DNA of 64,000 bases from Roseovarius aestuarii (GTDB taxonomy: Bacteria; Pseudomonadota; Alphaproteobacteria; Rhodobacterales; Rhodobacteraceae): assembly GCF_019966515.1 (NCBI RefSeq), contig NZ_JAIMIB010000010.1, positions 62,001-126,000 of the forward strand. Direction: 5' to 3'. Under the pieces are notes generated by a model that was not told where the DNA came from, searched no databases, and saw nothing but the letters and a program-made list of their open reading frames with translations. This document shows, in pieces, positions 46,331 to 55,985 of this stretch (its first letter is position 1; the number at the start of each line of letters is the position of its first letter). Made by a program: the position numbers and the translations under genes.

Positions 46331-46360
46331 GGCCCCTCCCCAAAAAGTCATGGTGGGGCC
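46331..46360 (-). promoter_or_regulatory. Leader hairpin of groES mRNA
   Basis: A GGCCCC / GGGGCC stem (46355-46360 and 46331-46336) with an 18-base loop lies between CIRCE and the groES start. It may add RNA-level control; there is no T run after it. Confidence 0.35.
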
Positions 46361-46361
46361 G

Positions 46362-46388
46362 TTAGCACTCACTCAAATCGAGTGCTAA
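46362..46388. promoter_or_regulatory. CIRCE operator (HrcA site)
   Basis: TTAGCACTC-N9-GAGTGCTAA is the perfect consensus inverted repeat. It lies directly downstream of the -10 box, on the expected start site, so HrcA would block initiation of groESL. Confidence 0.97.
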
Positions 46389-46395
46389 CGGCGCA

Positions 46396-46424
46396 TAGCT
46401 AAGGATCAGGAAAACCGGAGTCAA
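46396..46424 (-). promoter_or_regulatory. groESL promoter
   Basis: Read on the minus strand, TTGACT (46419-46424) is followed after 17 bases by TAGCTA (46396-46401). Transcription would begin about base 46388, inside CIRCE. Confidence 0.75.
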
Positions 46425-46514
46425 CAAGTTCATTCAATTTTTTTAAGCGTTTTCATACCGCGTGGCGCGGTGTTTCCGGCTTGCGGTTGGATCACAGGCG
46501 GATAGAATCGCGCA

Positions 46515-47501
46515 ATGATACGAATTTTTGCATTTTTCTTGTTCGTCTCACTGCCGGTTGCCGGGTTTGCCCGCTGTGACGGAACCGACCTGATCGAGGC
46601 ACTGCCTGACGCCGATCGCGCCGCCCTGATGGACCGCGCCGAAGCTACCGCCTATCCGCAGGGGCTGCTCTGGCAAGCCACGCGCGATGACACGGCAATC
46701 ACGATTTTCGGCACCTATCATTTCGAACATGATCACACCGCGCAACATCTGACGAACCTCAAACCACTGATCGATCACGCCGACATGGTCTATCTTGAAG
46801 TGTCCAACGACGATCAGAAGCAGTTGCAACGCGATCTGGCGAATGATCCGTCACTGATGTTCATCACCAAGGGCGACACCCTGCCCGACCTTCTGGGTGA
46901 AGAAGACTGGCAGCGCCTCGCCGAAGAGCTGCACGCCCGCGCGATCCCGGGTTTCATGGCAGCCAAGTTCAAGCCTTTCTGGGCGGCAATGATGCTGGGG
47001 GTCGGCCCCTGCGAATCGAAAAGCGCGATGAAAAGCGACAATGGCATCGACAAGCAAATCGGTGAGTATGCCGCCAGCGTCGGCAAGCCCAGCCGCTCGC
47101 TGGAAGATTACCGCAAGCTTCTGACGTTGTTCGACAGCTTCCCGCAGGAGGAGCAGCTGGACATGATCCGGCTGATGTTTGCCTGGCCGGGCAATGCGGA
47201 CGACATGTCCTACACGCTGCGACAACGCTATCTGGCGCAGGAAATCGCCCTGATCTGGGAGTTTTCACGGCAGATTTCGCTGGAATTCGGCGGCCCCGAT
47301 GCCACCGCAGATTTCGCGCTGTTCGAAGATCAGCTCCTGATCCGGCGCAATCACGGCTGGATTGATGTGCTGATGCAAGACGCCCTTGGCCAGCGGGTTT
47401 TTCTGGCCGTGGGTGCCGCGCATCTGCCCGGCGAACACGGTGTATTGCAACTGCTCGAAGATCAGGGATTCAAAATCGCCCGCCTGCCCTTCAACGGCTA
47501 A
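46515..47501 (+). CDS. TraB/GumN-family protein
   Basis: The 328-residue protein has a signal peptide (MIRIFAFFLFVSLPVAGFAR, cleavage near 20). The conserved family motifs are present: FGTYHFEHDH near residue 65, the KPFWAAMML segment and GAAHLPGEHG near 302. The two GxxH-type motifs suggest a metal-dependent hydrolase or protease fold (Tiki/TraB); substrate unknown. Divergent from groES. Confidence 0.88.
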   Translation: MIRIFAFFLFVSLPVAGFARCDGTDLIEALPDADRAALMDRAEATAYPQGLLWQATRDDTAITIFGTYHFEHDHTAQHLTNLKPLIDHADMVYLEVSNDDQKQLQRDLANDPSLMFITKGDTLPDLLGEEDWQRLAEELHARAIPGFMAAKFKPFWAAMMLGVGPCESKSAMKSDNGIDKQIGEYAASVGKPSRSLEDYRKLLTLFDSFPQEEQLDMIRLMFAWPGNADDMSYTLRQRYLAQEIALIWEFSRQISLEFGGPDATADFALFEDQLLIRRNHGWIDVLMQDALGQRVFLAVGAAHLPGEHGVLQLLEDQGFKIARLPFNG

Positions 47502-47651
47502 GGTCATGCACACCCGGAAAGGGTTGCGGCCCGAGGAGAAGGCGCACCGCGCCGACGACGAGATATCCGGCGTGCGCGCCAGCGCACTCCGTTAAGCAAC
47601 AGCCCGGTCTTGGCACTTGACCCCCGGTCAGGCGCGGGGCATCACCGGCCC

Positions 47652-47990
47652 ATGCTGATTTACAAGATTTTCCGCACCGATGAATGGGCCGCGCTCAGAG
47701 CGCAAAAAGAAACCGCCGGGGCCCCGGTCGATCTGGCCGATGGCTATATTCATTTCTCGACCCTTGAACAGGCGCCGGAAACCGCAGCAAAGCACTTTGC
47801 CGGCGAAGACGGCCTGATGCTTCTGGCAATTGAAACCGAGCCACTCGGTGACGCGCTCAAATGGGAGCCGTCCCGGGGTGGCGCTCTTTTCCCGCATCTC
47901 TATCGCAATCTGCTGCTCTCGGATGTGCACTGGGCGCAGCCGCTGCCACTGGTGGATGGGCGGCATGTCTTCCCACCCGGTCTCACATGA
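47652..47990 (+). CDS. DUF952-family protein
   Basis: The product has 112 residues from the ATG at 47652 ([20 protein letters not shown]). The [20 protein letters not shown] motif and the end [15 protein letters not shown] are typical of DUF952, a small RNA-phosphotransferase-like fold of unknown function. Its TGA overlaps the pyrD ATG as ATGA, so it leads the pyrD operon. Confidence 0.88.
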   Translation: MLIYKIFRTDEWAALRAQKETAGAPVDLADGYIHFSTLEQAPETAAKHFAGEDGLMLLAIETEPLGDALKWEPSRGGALFPHLYRNLLLSDVHWAQPLPLVDGRHVFPPGLT

Positions 47991-49045
47991 CGCTGATCGA
48001 ACGTCTCGGCCTTGCTGCCCTGCACCGTTTCGATCCGGAAACCGCCCACGGGCTGGCGATCCGGGCGCTGCGGGCGGGGCTTACGCCCAGGCCCGGCCCG
48101 GTCACCTCGTCGCGGCTCAGGACCGAACTGGCCGGGCTTAACCTTCCCAACCCGGTGGGCCTGGCCGCCGGGTTCGACAAGAACGCCACAGCACTTGCCC
48201 CACTCAGCCGCGCCGGGTTCGGCTTTGTCGAAGTGGGGGCCATCACCCCGCGCCCGCAGCCCGGCAACCCGCGACCACGGCTTTTCCGCCTGAGCGACGA
48301 CGATGCCGTGATCAACCGGTTCGGCTTCAACAATGAGGGGATGGAAGCCGCCGCAAAACGCCTTGCCGAGCGACCGAAAAACGCCGTCATCGGCCTCAAC
48401 CTCGGGGCCAACAAGGACAGCGCCGACCGGGCCGAGGATTTCGCCCGTGTCCTGGCCCATTGCGGGCGGCATCTGGATTTCGCCACGGTCAATGTCTCGA
48501 GCCCAAACACCGAAAAGCTGCGCGAGTTGCAGGGAGCCGCGGCGCTGACCGTATTGCTGAAAGGTGTGATCGAGGCCCGCGACTGGCTGCCGAAACCGAT
48601 ACCGGTCTTCCTCAAGATCGCACCTGATCTGACCGTGACCGAGCTTGAAGACATTGCCGAGGTCGCCCGCTCAACCGGCCTTGATGCGATCATCGCCACC
48701 AACACCACACTATCACGCGAAGGGCTGACCAGCCCCCAGAAAGACGAGGCAGGAGGTCTTTCGGGCGCACCGCTTTTCGAAAAATCCACCCGCGTTCTGG
48801 CGCAGTTCTCACAACTGACCGCAGGCGCTATCCCCCTGATCGGCGTTGGCGGCATCGGATCAGCCGAGGATGCCTATGCCAAGATTTGCGCCGGGGCCAG
48901 CGCGGTGCAGTTTTATTCCGCACTGGTCTATCAGGGGCTGTCGCTGGCCGGCGACATCGCCCGGGGCCTTGACCGGCTGCTTGACGCCGACGGATTTACC
49001 AATATCTCACAGGCGACAGGCACCAAACGACAGGACTGGCTATGA
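47987..49045 (+). CDS. pyrD: Dihydroorotate dehydrogenase (quinone), class 2
   Basis: This FMN enzyme oxidises dihydroorotate to orotate with ubiquinone in pyrimidine synthesis. It has 352 residues with the N-terminal membrane-touching helix typical of class 2. The catalytic Ser is in [20 protein letters not shown] binding involves [14 protein letters not shown] and [14 protein letters not shown]. Start and stop overlap both neighbours by four bases (DUF952 gene and arsC). Confidence 0.96.
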   Translation: MTLIERLGLAALHRFDPETAHGLAIRALRAGLTPRPGPVTSSRLRTELAGLNLPNPVGLAAGFDKNATALAPLSRAGFGFVEVGAITPRPQPGNPRPRLFRLSDDDAVINRFGFNNEGMEAAAKRLAERPKNAVIGLNLGANKDSADRAEDFARVLAHCGRHLDFATVNVSSPNTEKLRELQGAAALTVLLKGVIEARDWLPKPIPVFLKIAPDLTVTELEDIAEVARSTGLDAIIATNTTLSREGLTSPQKDEAGGLSGAPLFEKSTRVLAQFSQLTAGAIPLIGVGGIGSAEDAYAKICAGASAVQFYSALVYQGLSLAGDIARGLDRLLDADGFTNISQATGTKRQDWL

Positions 49046-49383
49046 CAACCATCTGGCACAACCCGCTCTGCTCGAAATCCCGCCAGACACTGGCCCTGCT
49101 GGAAGAGCGTGGCGAAGAAATTACGATCCGCACCTATCTGGATGATGCACCCAGCGCCGGTGATATCAGAGCGGCGCTTGAAACGCTGGGCCTCAGCGCC
49201 ATTGATATCACCCGCACCGGCGAGGCATTGTTCAAGGAACTTGGCCTGTCCAAATCCGACGACAATGACACGCTGATCGCCGCGCTGGCCGCGCATCCGA
49301 AGCTGATCGAGCGTCCCATCGTTTTCAAGGGCGATCGCGCCGCGCTTGGCCGTCCGCCGGAAAACGTGTTGGATATTCTTTGA
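49042..49383 (+). CDS. arsC: ArsC-like arsenate reductase (glutaredoxin type)
   Basis: The 113-residue thioredoxin-fold protein has the active Cys in [11 protein letters not shown] (CxxS near residue 10) and the arsenate-binding region [21 protein letters not shown]. It reduces arsenate with glutathione and glutaredoxin. No arsenite pump or arsR is adjacent, and the gene overlaps pyrD, so its role may be general redox. Confidence 0.85.
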   Translation: MTTIWHNPLCSKSRQTLALLEERGEEITIRTYLDDAPSAGDIRAALETLGLSAIDITRTGEALFKELGLSKSDDNDTLIAALAAHPKLIERPIVFKGDRAALGRPPENVLDIL

Positions 49384-49393
49384 TCCCGCCCGG

Positions 49394-51025
49394 ATGACAC
49401 TGCTCAACGCTCTCTCGCGCGGGATCGATGCGATCATCTTCGATCTGGCCCGGCAATTGCGCTGGTCCTTCCTGCCACCGGTGATGATCTACTTCGCCTA
49501 CGGTGTCTCGACACTGACGGTGATTGTCGGCACGTTTTTCGTCAAAGACTATCTTGACCTTTCCGCCGCCTATATCGCCGGGCTGGCCTTCTGGGCCGGG
49601 CTGCCCTGGGCGCTGAAAATGCCGCTCGGGCATCTGGTCGATATCATCTGGAAGTGGAAATGGGTGCTGGTCTGGCTTGGCGCGGCGCTGACGGCGGCCA
49701 GCATGCTGATCATGTATCTGGTCATCACCCAGACCGATATGATGCAGGCTTTGATGCCGATCAGCGCCTGGTACATCACCGCATATATTCTGGCGCCCTG
49801 TGGCCTTGTCATTCAGGACGCGGTGGCAGATGCCATGTCGGTCGAAGCAGTCCCGAAGGTTGACGAGACCGGCAAACCGATCCCCGACGATACCTCAAAG
49901 GCGCTGCACACCACGATGCAGACGCTGGGGCGCTTCGCGCTGATTGGCGGCACGGTGGTAGTGGCGCTTCTAAACATCTGGATGTTCTCGGATGTCGAGA
50001 CAATGACCAGCGCCGACAAGGAAGCCACCTATGCGCGCATCTACCTGATGGGTCTGATGGTGCCGGTCCTGTCGGTGTCGGGCGTGGTGCTGGCGGGGAT
50101 GCAGAAACACCGGCATCGCCGTGCCTTGCGGGCGCAGGGCGTTCCCGACGATCAGATCGCCGCGCTGGATCGCCCCGACGAGCAAACCACACCCAACCCG
50201 TGGTATTTCATCGGCGGCGCGGCTTTCGTGGCGCTGAGCCTGGGCGTGGGCCTGTCTGAGATCGACTATGGTCAGGAGATTATCTTTGTCGGCTCGATGA
50301 CCATCGTCGTGCTGCTGATGCGCCAGTTGATCACCGTGCTCAGCCCGGCGCAGGCGCGGGCCCTGGTAGGCACCGCACTGATCCTGTTTTTCTTCCGTGC
50401 CGTCCCCCTGCCCGGCCCCGCCCAGAAATGGTTCGAGATCGACGTGCTGGCCTTTGACCAGCGCTTTTTGTCGGTGCTGTCACTGATTGTTTCGGTGCTG
50501 ACGCTGGTCGGTATGGTGGTGTTGCGCCCGATGATGGCGAACCGGTCGATCACCTGGCTGGTGGTGATGCTGACACTGGTGGGCGCGCTGCTAACGCTGC
50601 CCAATCTTGCGCTTTACTACGGGCTGCATCACTGGACCGCGGCCATGACCGGCGGCATCGTCGATGCCCGCTTCATCGCGATGCTTGATACGGCAGTCGA
50701 ATCCCCGCTCGGGCAGGTCGCTGTCATTCCGATGCTGGCCTGGATCGCGCGCTATGCGCCGGGGCATCTGAAGGCCACGTTCTTTGCGGTCATGGCATCG
50801 TTTACCAATCTTGCCCTGTCGGCCAGCGCGCTTTTGACCAAGTATCTCAACGAGATATTCGAGGTCACGCGCGAGGTGCGCGATGCCGCCACCGACACCA
50901 TCCAGACCGCCGCCAACTACAGCGAGCTGGGCTGGCTGTTGCTGAGCGTGACGGCCCTGACGCTGGCGCTGCCATTGCTGACAATATTTGTCATCAACCG
51001 CTCGCCCCTGCGCAGCAAGGATTGA
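49394..51025 (+). CDS. Multi-helix transporter, BT1/MFS-like
   Basis: The 543-residue membrane protein has about 12 helices. The start of the first domain (WSFLPPVMIYFAYGVSTLTV) and the loop FFVKDYLDLSAAYIAG, then LPWALKMPLGHLVDI, resemble the folate-biopterin (BT1) branch of the MFS. The C-terminal half contains IARYAPGHLKATFFAVMASF. The substrate is unknown. It follows arsC by ten bases and precedes another MFS gene. Confidence 0.7.
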   Translation: MTLLNALSRGIDAIIFDLARQLRWSFLPPVMIYFAYGVSTLTVIVGTFFVKDYLDLSAAYIAGLAFWAGLPWALKMPLGHLVDIIWKWKWVLVWLGAALTAASMLIMYLVITQTDMMQALMPISAWYITAYILAPCGLVIQDAVADAMSVEAVPKVDETGKPIPDDTSKALHTTMQTLGRFALIGGTVVVALLNIWMFSDVETMTSADKEATYARIYLMGLMVPVLSVSGVVLAGMQKHRHRRALRAQGVPDDQIAALDRPDEQTTPNPWYFIGGAAFVALSLGVGLSEIDYGQEIIFVGSMTIVVLLMRQLITVLSPAQARALVGTALILFFFRAVPLPGPAQKWFEIDVLAFDQRFLSVLSLIVSVLTLVGMVVLRPMMANRSITWLVVMLTLVGALLTLPNLALYYGLHHWTAAMTGGIVDARFIAMLDTAVESPLGQVAVIPMLAWIARYAPGHLKATFFAVMASFTNLALSASALLTKYLNEIFEVTREVRDAATDTIQTAANYSELGWLLLSVTALTLALPLLTIFVINRSPLRSKD

Positions 51026-51056
51026 CGCCCGACGTGCCATCCAACACTGATGGGCA

Positions 51057-52292
51057 ATGAGTTCAGACGATCCCGCCAAAAACATCGCGCTTTACCCCTG
51101 GTATCAGTTCTGCCGCAATCTGGTCTTCTGGCAGGCGATCTGGTTTCTCTTCTTCCAGAACCGGCTGTCGGCGGCCGAGGCGATCCTGCTTTATGCGATA
51201 TACGATATCGGCACCACCGCGCTTGAGGTGCCATCGGGCTACCTGTCCGACCGGATCGGGCGGCGTTTCACGCTGATCGCCTCGGCGATTGCGGGGGTGT
51301 TAGGCGTGCTTTTGCTCAGCTTCGGTGGCGGATTCGCCGCCTTTGCACTGGCGCAGGTGTTTCTGGGGGCCAGCACAGCGTTCAACTCGGGCACAGACAG
51401 TGCGGTCTTGTTCGAATCGCTCAACGCGCAGGACCGGCAGGACGAGGTCGAGGCGCAGGAACTTAAAGCCTGGCGGTTCGGCTTTGCGGCATTGGCGCTG
51501 TCGGCGGTGCTGGGTGGCGCGATGTCCTATTATAGCGAGGTGCTGCCCTTTCTCACCAGCGCGCTGGCCTCGGGTGCGGTGCTGGTGATCTGCCTGAAAT
51601 TCAGCGAACCGCCACACCGGGCGGGCACCATCCCGCAAGGGTCGGAACTGCTGCGGCTGGCCTCGTTGCGCCCAGCGCTGACGCAACCGGTTCTGGCCTG
51701 GCTTTTTCTGCTGAGCGTGCTGATGTACGGGTTCAGCCATCTGCCTTTCGTCTTTGGCCAGCCCTTCATCCTTGAAGCGCTGGCTGATGTGGGGTTGGCA
51801 GCCGAGGCGCCGGTGGTCAGTGGTGCAACCTCGGCGGTGATGATGCTGCTATCCGTCGCCACATCGCTAATCGCGCTACGCCTGCGCCACGCCATCGGTC
51901 TGCCCGCGATCCTGATGCTGGCCTTTGCCATGCAAATCGTGCTGGTGGCGGTGCTGGCGCTGACCAACAGCCTTTTCGCCATCGTGCTGTTGTTCTTTCG
52001 GATGGTGCCCAATTCGCTGTCGCAACCCTTCATCCTGGCGCGCACGCAACCGCTGCTGGCCGATGACAGCCGGGCCACCTATCTGTCGCTGCGCAGCTTC
52101 TGCGCGCGGTTGCTGTTTGCCGGCTCGCTCTATCTGGCATCGCTGTCAACCACGACTTCCGGCCAGATGGTCTATGCCGAGCTGCAACAGGTTCTGGGTT
52201 GGTACGTGACGATCGGGGTGGTCGCGCTGGCAGCTCTGGTGGTCTGGGCGCGGCGGATCAGGATCGAGCCACCCCCGACCGTATCGGCGTAG
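51057..52292 (+). CDS. MFS transporter
   Basis: This 411-residue, about 12-helix protein contains the loop 2-3 motif EVPSGYLSDRIGRRFTL. The sequence DSAVLFESLNAQDRQDEVEA in the central region is typical of bacterial efflux-type MFS of unknown substrate. It lies 31 bases after the BT1-like gene and is likely co-transcribed. Confidence 0.8.
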   Translation: MSSDDPAKNIALYPWYQFCRNLVFWQAIWFLFFQNRLSAAEAILLYAIYDIGTTALEVPSGYLSDRIGRRFTLIASAIAGVLGVLLLSFGGGFAAFALAQVFLGASTAFNSGTDSAVLFESLNAQDRQDEVEAQELKAWRFGFAALALSAVLGGAMSYYSEVLPFLTSALASGAVLVICLKFSEPPHRAGTIPQGSELLRLASLRPALTQPVLAWLFLLSVLMYGFSHLPFVFGQPFILEALADVGLAAEAPVVSGATSAVMMLLSVATSLIALRLRHAIGLPAILMLAFAMQIVLVAVLALTNSLFAIVLLFFRMVPNSLSQPFILARTQPLLADDSRATYLSLRSFCARLLFAGSLYLASLSTTTSGQMVYAELQQVLGWYVTIGVVALAALVVWARRIRIEPPPTVSA

Positions 52293-52373
52293 CCATCACG
52301 CGCAAAGATAATCTGCACGTGCGCTCGCTTCTTCCTTGCCCCGCGCGCGGGGGCGGGGCAGGTTTAGGCGCAA

Positions 52374-53300
52374 ATGGAACTGGGTCCTTATCTTATTCTC
52401 GCCTCGCTGGAAGGGGCTGTCACGGCGGCGGTGCTGGCGCTGACCGCTGTGGGGTTATCGCTGGTCTTTGGCGTGATGCGGGTCGTGAATATTGCGCATG
52501 GCGAGTTTTTCATGCTGGGCGCGGTGATTGCCTGGTGGGTGGCGCATATCACTGGCGGGCATCCCGCCATCGGCTTTGCGCTGGCGCTGATCGTGGCGCC
52601 GGTTCTGGTGGGGGTGATCGCCGTGGCCGCCGACATGACGATCCTCAAGCGGCTGGACTATGATCCCGAACGCACCATCGTCGCCACTATCGGGCTGCTT
52701 TACATCATCCAGCAACTCACTCTGATGACATACGGCCCCGAGGCCCGCCCCGTTGAGGCCCCGTTCAACACCCGCCTGGCAATCCCCTGGTTCAAAAATG
52801 GCGAGGACGGCTGGCAGATGATCTGGCCCTGGGGGCTGGGCACGACATCCTACAAACTGGCGGTGATCGGCGCGGCGGTGACGGTGCTGCTGGGCGTGTG
52901 GGCGTTGATGAAACGCACCCGGATCGGTCTGGTGATGCGCGCCACGCAAGCGGACCGCGAAATGGCGCTGGCCTTCGGCATCCCGGTCGAGCGGGTCTAT
53001 GCCATGGTCTTCGGCCTCGGCGCGGCACTGGCGGCGCTGGCCGCTGTCCTCATCGTGCCCATTCAGCAAGCGCATTACCTGATGGGTGGTGACCCGCTGC
53101 TCCTGAGCTTTATCGTGGTGATCATCGGCGGGCTGGGCAGCCTGCCCGGCACGGTGCTGGCGGCGGTGCTGATCGGCCTGAGTGACGGCATCATCTCGGT
53201 CTTCTTCTCGCCCACGCTGGCGAAGATACTGGCGACGCTGCTGGTCGGGCTTGTGCTGGTCTTCCGGCCGCAGGGCCTTTTGGGAAAACGAGGCGTATGA
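52374..53300 (+). CDS. livH: LivH-type ABC permease
   Basis: The 308-residue permease is of the branched-chain amino acid/amide class (LivH). It has eight predicted helices; the opening ALTAVGLSLVFGVMRVVNIA and the loop RATQADREMALAFGIPVERV are diagnostic. It pairs with LivM, and its stop overlaps livM by four bases. No periplasmic binding protein gene is adjacent, so the substrate (amino acid, urea or amide) is open. Confidence 0.92.
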   Translation: MELGPYLILASLEGAVTAAVLALTAVGLSLVFGVMRVVNIAHGEFFMLGAVIAWWVAHITGGHPAIGFALALIVAPVLVGVIAVAADMTILKRLDYDPERTIVATIGLLYIIQQLTLMTYGPEARPVEAPFNTRLAIPWFKNGEDGWQMIWPWGLGTTSYKLAVIGAAVTVLLGVWALMKRTRIGLVMRATQADREMALAFGIPVERVYAMVFGLGAALAALAAVLIVPIQQAHYLMGGDPLLLSFIVVIIGGLGSLPGTVLAAVLIGLSDGIISVFFSPTLAKILATLLVGLVLVFRPQGLLGKRGV

Positions 53301-54241
53301 GCGCGAGGGCCAAGATCATTGCCCTGCATGGCGGGCTCTTAGTGCTGCTCTTCGTGCTGCAATTCATCCTGCCCGCCTATCACCACGGCAATCTGGCGCG
53401 GATCATGGTGCTGGCGAGCTACGCCGTCGGCTACAACATCCTCTTTGGCTATACCGGCCTTCTGAGCCTTGGCCATGCGCTGTTCTTTGCCGCGGGCATG
53501 TACGGGATGGGGCTGGGCATCCAGCATCTTGGCCTCACGGTGGCACCCGCGATGCTGGCGGGGGTGATCGCCGGGGCCGTGGTGTCAGGGGCGCTGGCGC
53601 TGCTGGCGTTGCGCACGGCGGGGGTCGCGTTCATGATCGTGACCCTGATGTTCGCGCAGGCCGGGTATCTGACGGTGCTCTATTTCGGCGAATATACCCG
53701 CGGCGACGAGGGGTTCGTGATCCAGCAGGCCCAAAGAATGCTGTGGGGGATCGACCTGTCCGATCCGACCAACCGGTATTTCGCGGCGCTGATGCTTTTC
53801 GCGCTGTGTCTGATCGTGTCGCTCTGGCTGGTGCGCCATCCGTTCGGCAAGACGCTGATCGCGATCCGCGAAAATGAAGAGCGTGTGCGGATGCTGGGAT
53901 ACAACATCTATACCCACAAACTGATCGCGATGGTGGTCTCGGGGACAATCTCGGCCACGGCGGGCGCGGCCTACGGGCTTTTGTTCGGATATGCGGGGGC
54001 CAGTTTCGCCAGCGTTCAATATTCGATCTTCCCGCTGCTCTGGGTGCTTCTGGGGGGTGCGGGCACGGTGCTGGGCCCCTTCATCGGCACGCTTTTCATG
54101 TTCTACCTGATCGACCTCAGCTCGGGGATTACCACCGCCTATATGCTGATCGCCGGTGTGGTTCTGGTACTTCTGACCCTCTTTGCACCGCAAGGTCTGG
54201 CCGGAGAGCTGCGCAACCGGATCTGGAGGTGGTTGCCATGA
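53297..54241 (+). CDS. livM: LivM-type ABC permease
   Basis: The 314-residue second permease starts with MSARAKIIALHGGLLVLLFV. GYTGLLSLGHALFFAAGMYG and AIRENEERVRMLGYNIYTHK are hallmarks of LivM. The ATG overlaps the livH stop, and its stop overlaps the livG ATG as ATGA. Confidence 0.92.
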   Translation: MSARAKIIALHGGLLVLLFVLQFILPAYHHGNLARIMVLASYAVGYNILFGYTGLLSLGHALFFAAGMYGMGLGIQHLGLTVAPAMLAGVIAGAVVSGALALLALRTAGVAFMIVTLMFAQAGYLTVLYFGEYTRGDEGFVIQQAQRMLWGIDLSDPTNRYFAALMLFALCLIVSLWLVRHPFGKTLIAIRENEERVRMLGYNIYTHKLIAMVVSGTISATAGAAYGLLFGYAGASFASVQYSIFPLLWVLLGGAGTVLGPFIGTLFMFYLIDLSSGITTAYMLIAGVVLVLLTLFAPQGLAGELRNRIWRWLP

Positions 54242-54945
54242 CCATCCTGTCCACGCAGGAACTGTCCAGGCATTTCGACGGGTTGCAGGCTGTGCGAAAT
54301 GTCTCGCTGGGTATTCCCGCCGGGCAGGTGCGCGCCCTGATCGGCCCCAATGGCGCGGGCAAGACCACGCTGGTGGGAATGATCAGCGGGCGCATTCCGC
54401 CCTCGTCGGGGCGGGTCCATTTCGATGGCGCGGATATCACCGCGCTGCCCGCCCATGTGCGCATCCGGCGCGGCATGGCCTACACGTTCCAGATCACCTC
54501 GGTCTTCGAACGCCTGCCTGCGCAGGAAAACGTCACACTTGCCGCGCGGCGCCACCTGAAAGCCCCCGAGGTTGACAGCGCCACCCTCGAGGCGCTGGAG
54601 CGGGTGGGCCTGCTGGAGTTGCGGGATCAGGAGGCCGGTGATCTGGCCTATGGGCATCAACGGCTGCTTGAGATCGCCATGGGGTTGGTGCAGCGGCCCC
54701 GCCTTCTGATCCTTGATGAGCCGACGCAGGGGTTGACCGACAGCGAGATCGCCGGGTTCAAGAAGCTGGTGCGTGAGCTTGCGGGCAAAACGACGATCCT
54801 GCTGATCGAGCACAATATGAATGTGGTGATGGAAGTGGCCGATCAGGTCACGGTACTGAATTTCGGCGAAGTGCTCGCCGAAGGCACGCCGGATGACATT
54901 CGCGCCGACCGCGCGGTGCAGGCCGCCTATCTGGGGACGGGCTGA
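54238..54945 (+). CDS. livG: LivG-type ABC ATPase
   Basis: The 235-residue ATPase has Walker A GPNGAGKTTLVGM, the signature-like LAYGHQRLLEIAMGLVQRP, Walker B LLILDEPTQG and the switch His (LLIEHNMNVVM). The ATG at 54238 is preferred because GGAGG lies eight bases before it. Its TGA shares an A with the livF ATG. Confidence 0.92.
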   Translation: MTILSTQELSRHFDGLQAVRNVSLGIPAGQVRALIGPNGAGKTTLVGMISGRIPPSSGRVHFDGADITALPAHVRIRRGMAYTFQITSVFERLPAQENVTLAARRHLKAPEVDSATLEALERVGLLELRDQEAGDLAYGHQRLLEIAMGLVQRPRLLILDEPTQGLTDSEIAGFKKLVRELAGKTTILLIEHNMNVVMEVADQVTVLNFGEVLAEGTPDDIRADRAVQAAYLGTG

Positions 54946-55640
54946 TGCTGGTGCTGGACAAGATCAGCTCGGGCTATGGCCGCGCCCAGATATTGCGCGA
55001 TCTCAGCCTGACGGTCCGGTCAGGCGAAATCCTCTGCCTGCTGGGGCGCAATGGCGCGGGCAAGACCACGACCATGCAAACGATCATGGGGCTGTTGCCG
55101 CTGATGTCGGGGCGCATCGCGCTGGACGGTAAGGATATCGGGTCGCTATCCGCGCATCGCGTGCCGCAAGCCGGTATCGGCTATGTGCCGCAGGGGCGCA
55201 GGTTGTTCACGGGGTTGAGCGTGGCGCAGAACCTCGAGATTGGGTTGCTTGCACGGCACAGTGGGCCCGACACGCTCGAGGAGGTGCTGACGCTTTTCCC
55301 CCGATTGCGGGAACGCTACCGTCAGCGGGCCGAAACGCTGTCAGGGGGCGAACAGCAGATGTTGGCCACCGCCCGCGCCCTATGCCTGCGACCCAAGGCG
55401 TTGCTGCTGGACGAGCCGACCGAAGGGTTACAGCCCTCGATGATCGAGGCCATCCGGCAGGTCATCGTGCAGATGCGGGCGGCGGGCGTGGCGATCCTGC
55501 TGGTAGAGCAGCGCGTTGATGCCGTTCTATCGGTCGCAGATCGCGTAGCGTTTATCGAAAACGGTCAGGGCGGCGAAGTGATCGAAGCCGAGACCTTGCG
55601 GCAAGATCACTCAATCGTCGAGCGGTATATCGGTGTCTGA
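54945..55640 (+). CDS. livF: LivF-type ABC ATPase
   Basis: The 231-residue second ATPase has Walker A LGRNGAGKTTTMQ, LSGGEQQMLATARAL, Walker B ALLLDEPTEGLQPS and the switch His/Gln region LLVEQRVDAVLS. It closes the livHMGF set. The next gene on the strand is tRNA-Leu, about 260 bases on. No terminator was seen. Confidence 0.92.
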   Translation: MLVLDKISSGYGRAQILRDLSLTVRSGEILCLLGRNGAGKTTTMQTIMGLLPLMSGRIALDGKDIGSLSAHRVPQAGIGYVPQGRRLFTGLSVAQNLEIGLLARHSGPDTLEEVLTLFPRLRERYRQRAETLSGGEQQMLATARALCLRPKALLLDEPTEGLQPSMIEAIRQVIVQMRAAGVAILLVEQRVDAVLSVADRVAFIENGQGGEVIEAETLRQDHSIVERYIGV

Positions 55641-55853
55641 TATAGGCAGCACGACTCGCTTTGGCGCTGGCCCGTGACACCAGACCGCCGACAAAAAATC
55701 TATGGCGTGTCGACGCGACCGGTAGAGCATAGCTAGTAAAGATGGATCGGCATGCTGACGCCCCTTTGGCATCCGCGAAATCTGGAAAATCTGAAGCTTT
55801 TGACGCTTTCGCAGATCAAGTGCACGCCACCGCGCGCCGAACTTTTTTACCCG

Positions 55854-55882
55854 TTGACTCGCCCAGTTCTTGGCGATACATC
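55854..55882 (+). promoter_or_regulatory. tRNA-Leu promoter
   Basis: TTGACT (55854-55859) is followed after 16-17 bases by ATACAT/TACATC (55876-55882). Transcription would start about ten bases before the tRNA. Confidence 0.6.
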
Positions 55883-55899
55883 GCAGCTTCACGACACCT

Positions 55900-55985
55900 G
55901 CCCAGGTGGCGGAATGGTAGACGCGCTAGCTTCAGGTGCTAGTGTCCGTATGGACGTGGAGGTTCGAGTCCTCTCCTGGGCACCA
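55900..55985 (+). tRNA. tRNA-Leu (anticodon CAG)
   Basis: The 86-nucleotide class II tRNA has acceptor GCCCAGG / CCTGGGC, anticodon stem CTAGC / GCTAG with loop TTCAGGT (CAG at 55933-55935), a long variable arm and T-arm GGTTCGAGTCC. CCA is encoded (55983-55985). It reads CUG codons. The region to its right differs sharply from core genes; tRNA 3' ends are common integration sites. Confidence 0.97.
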
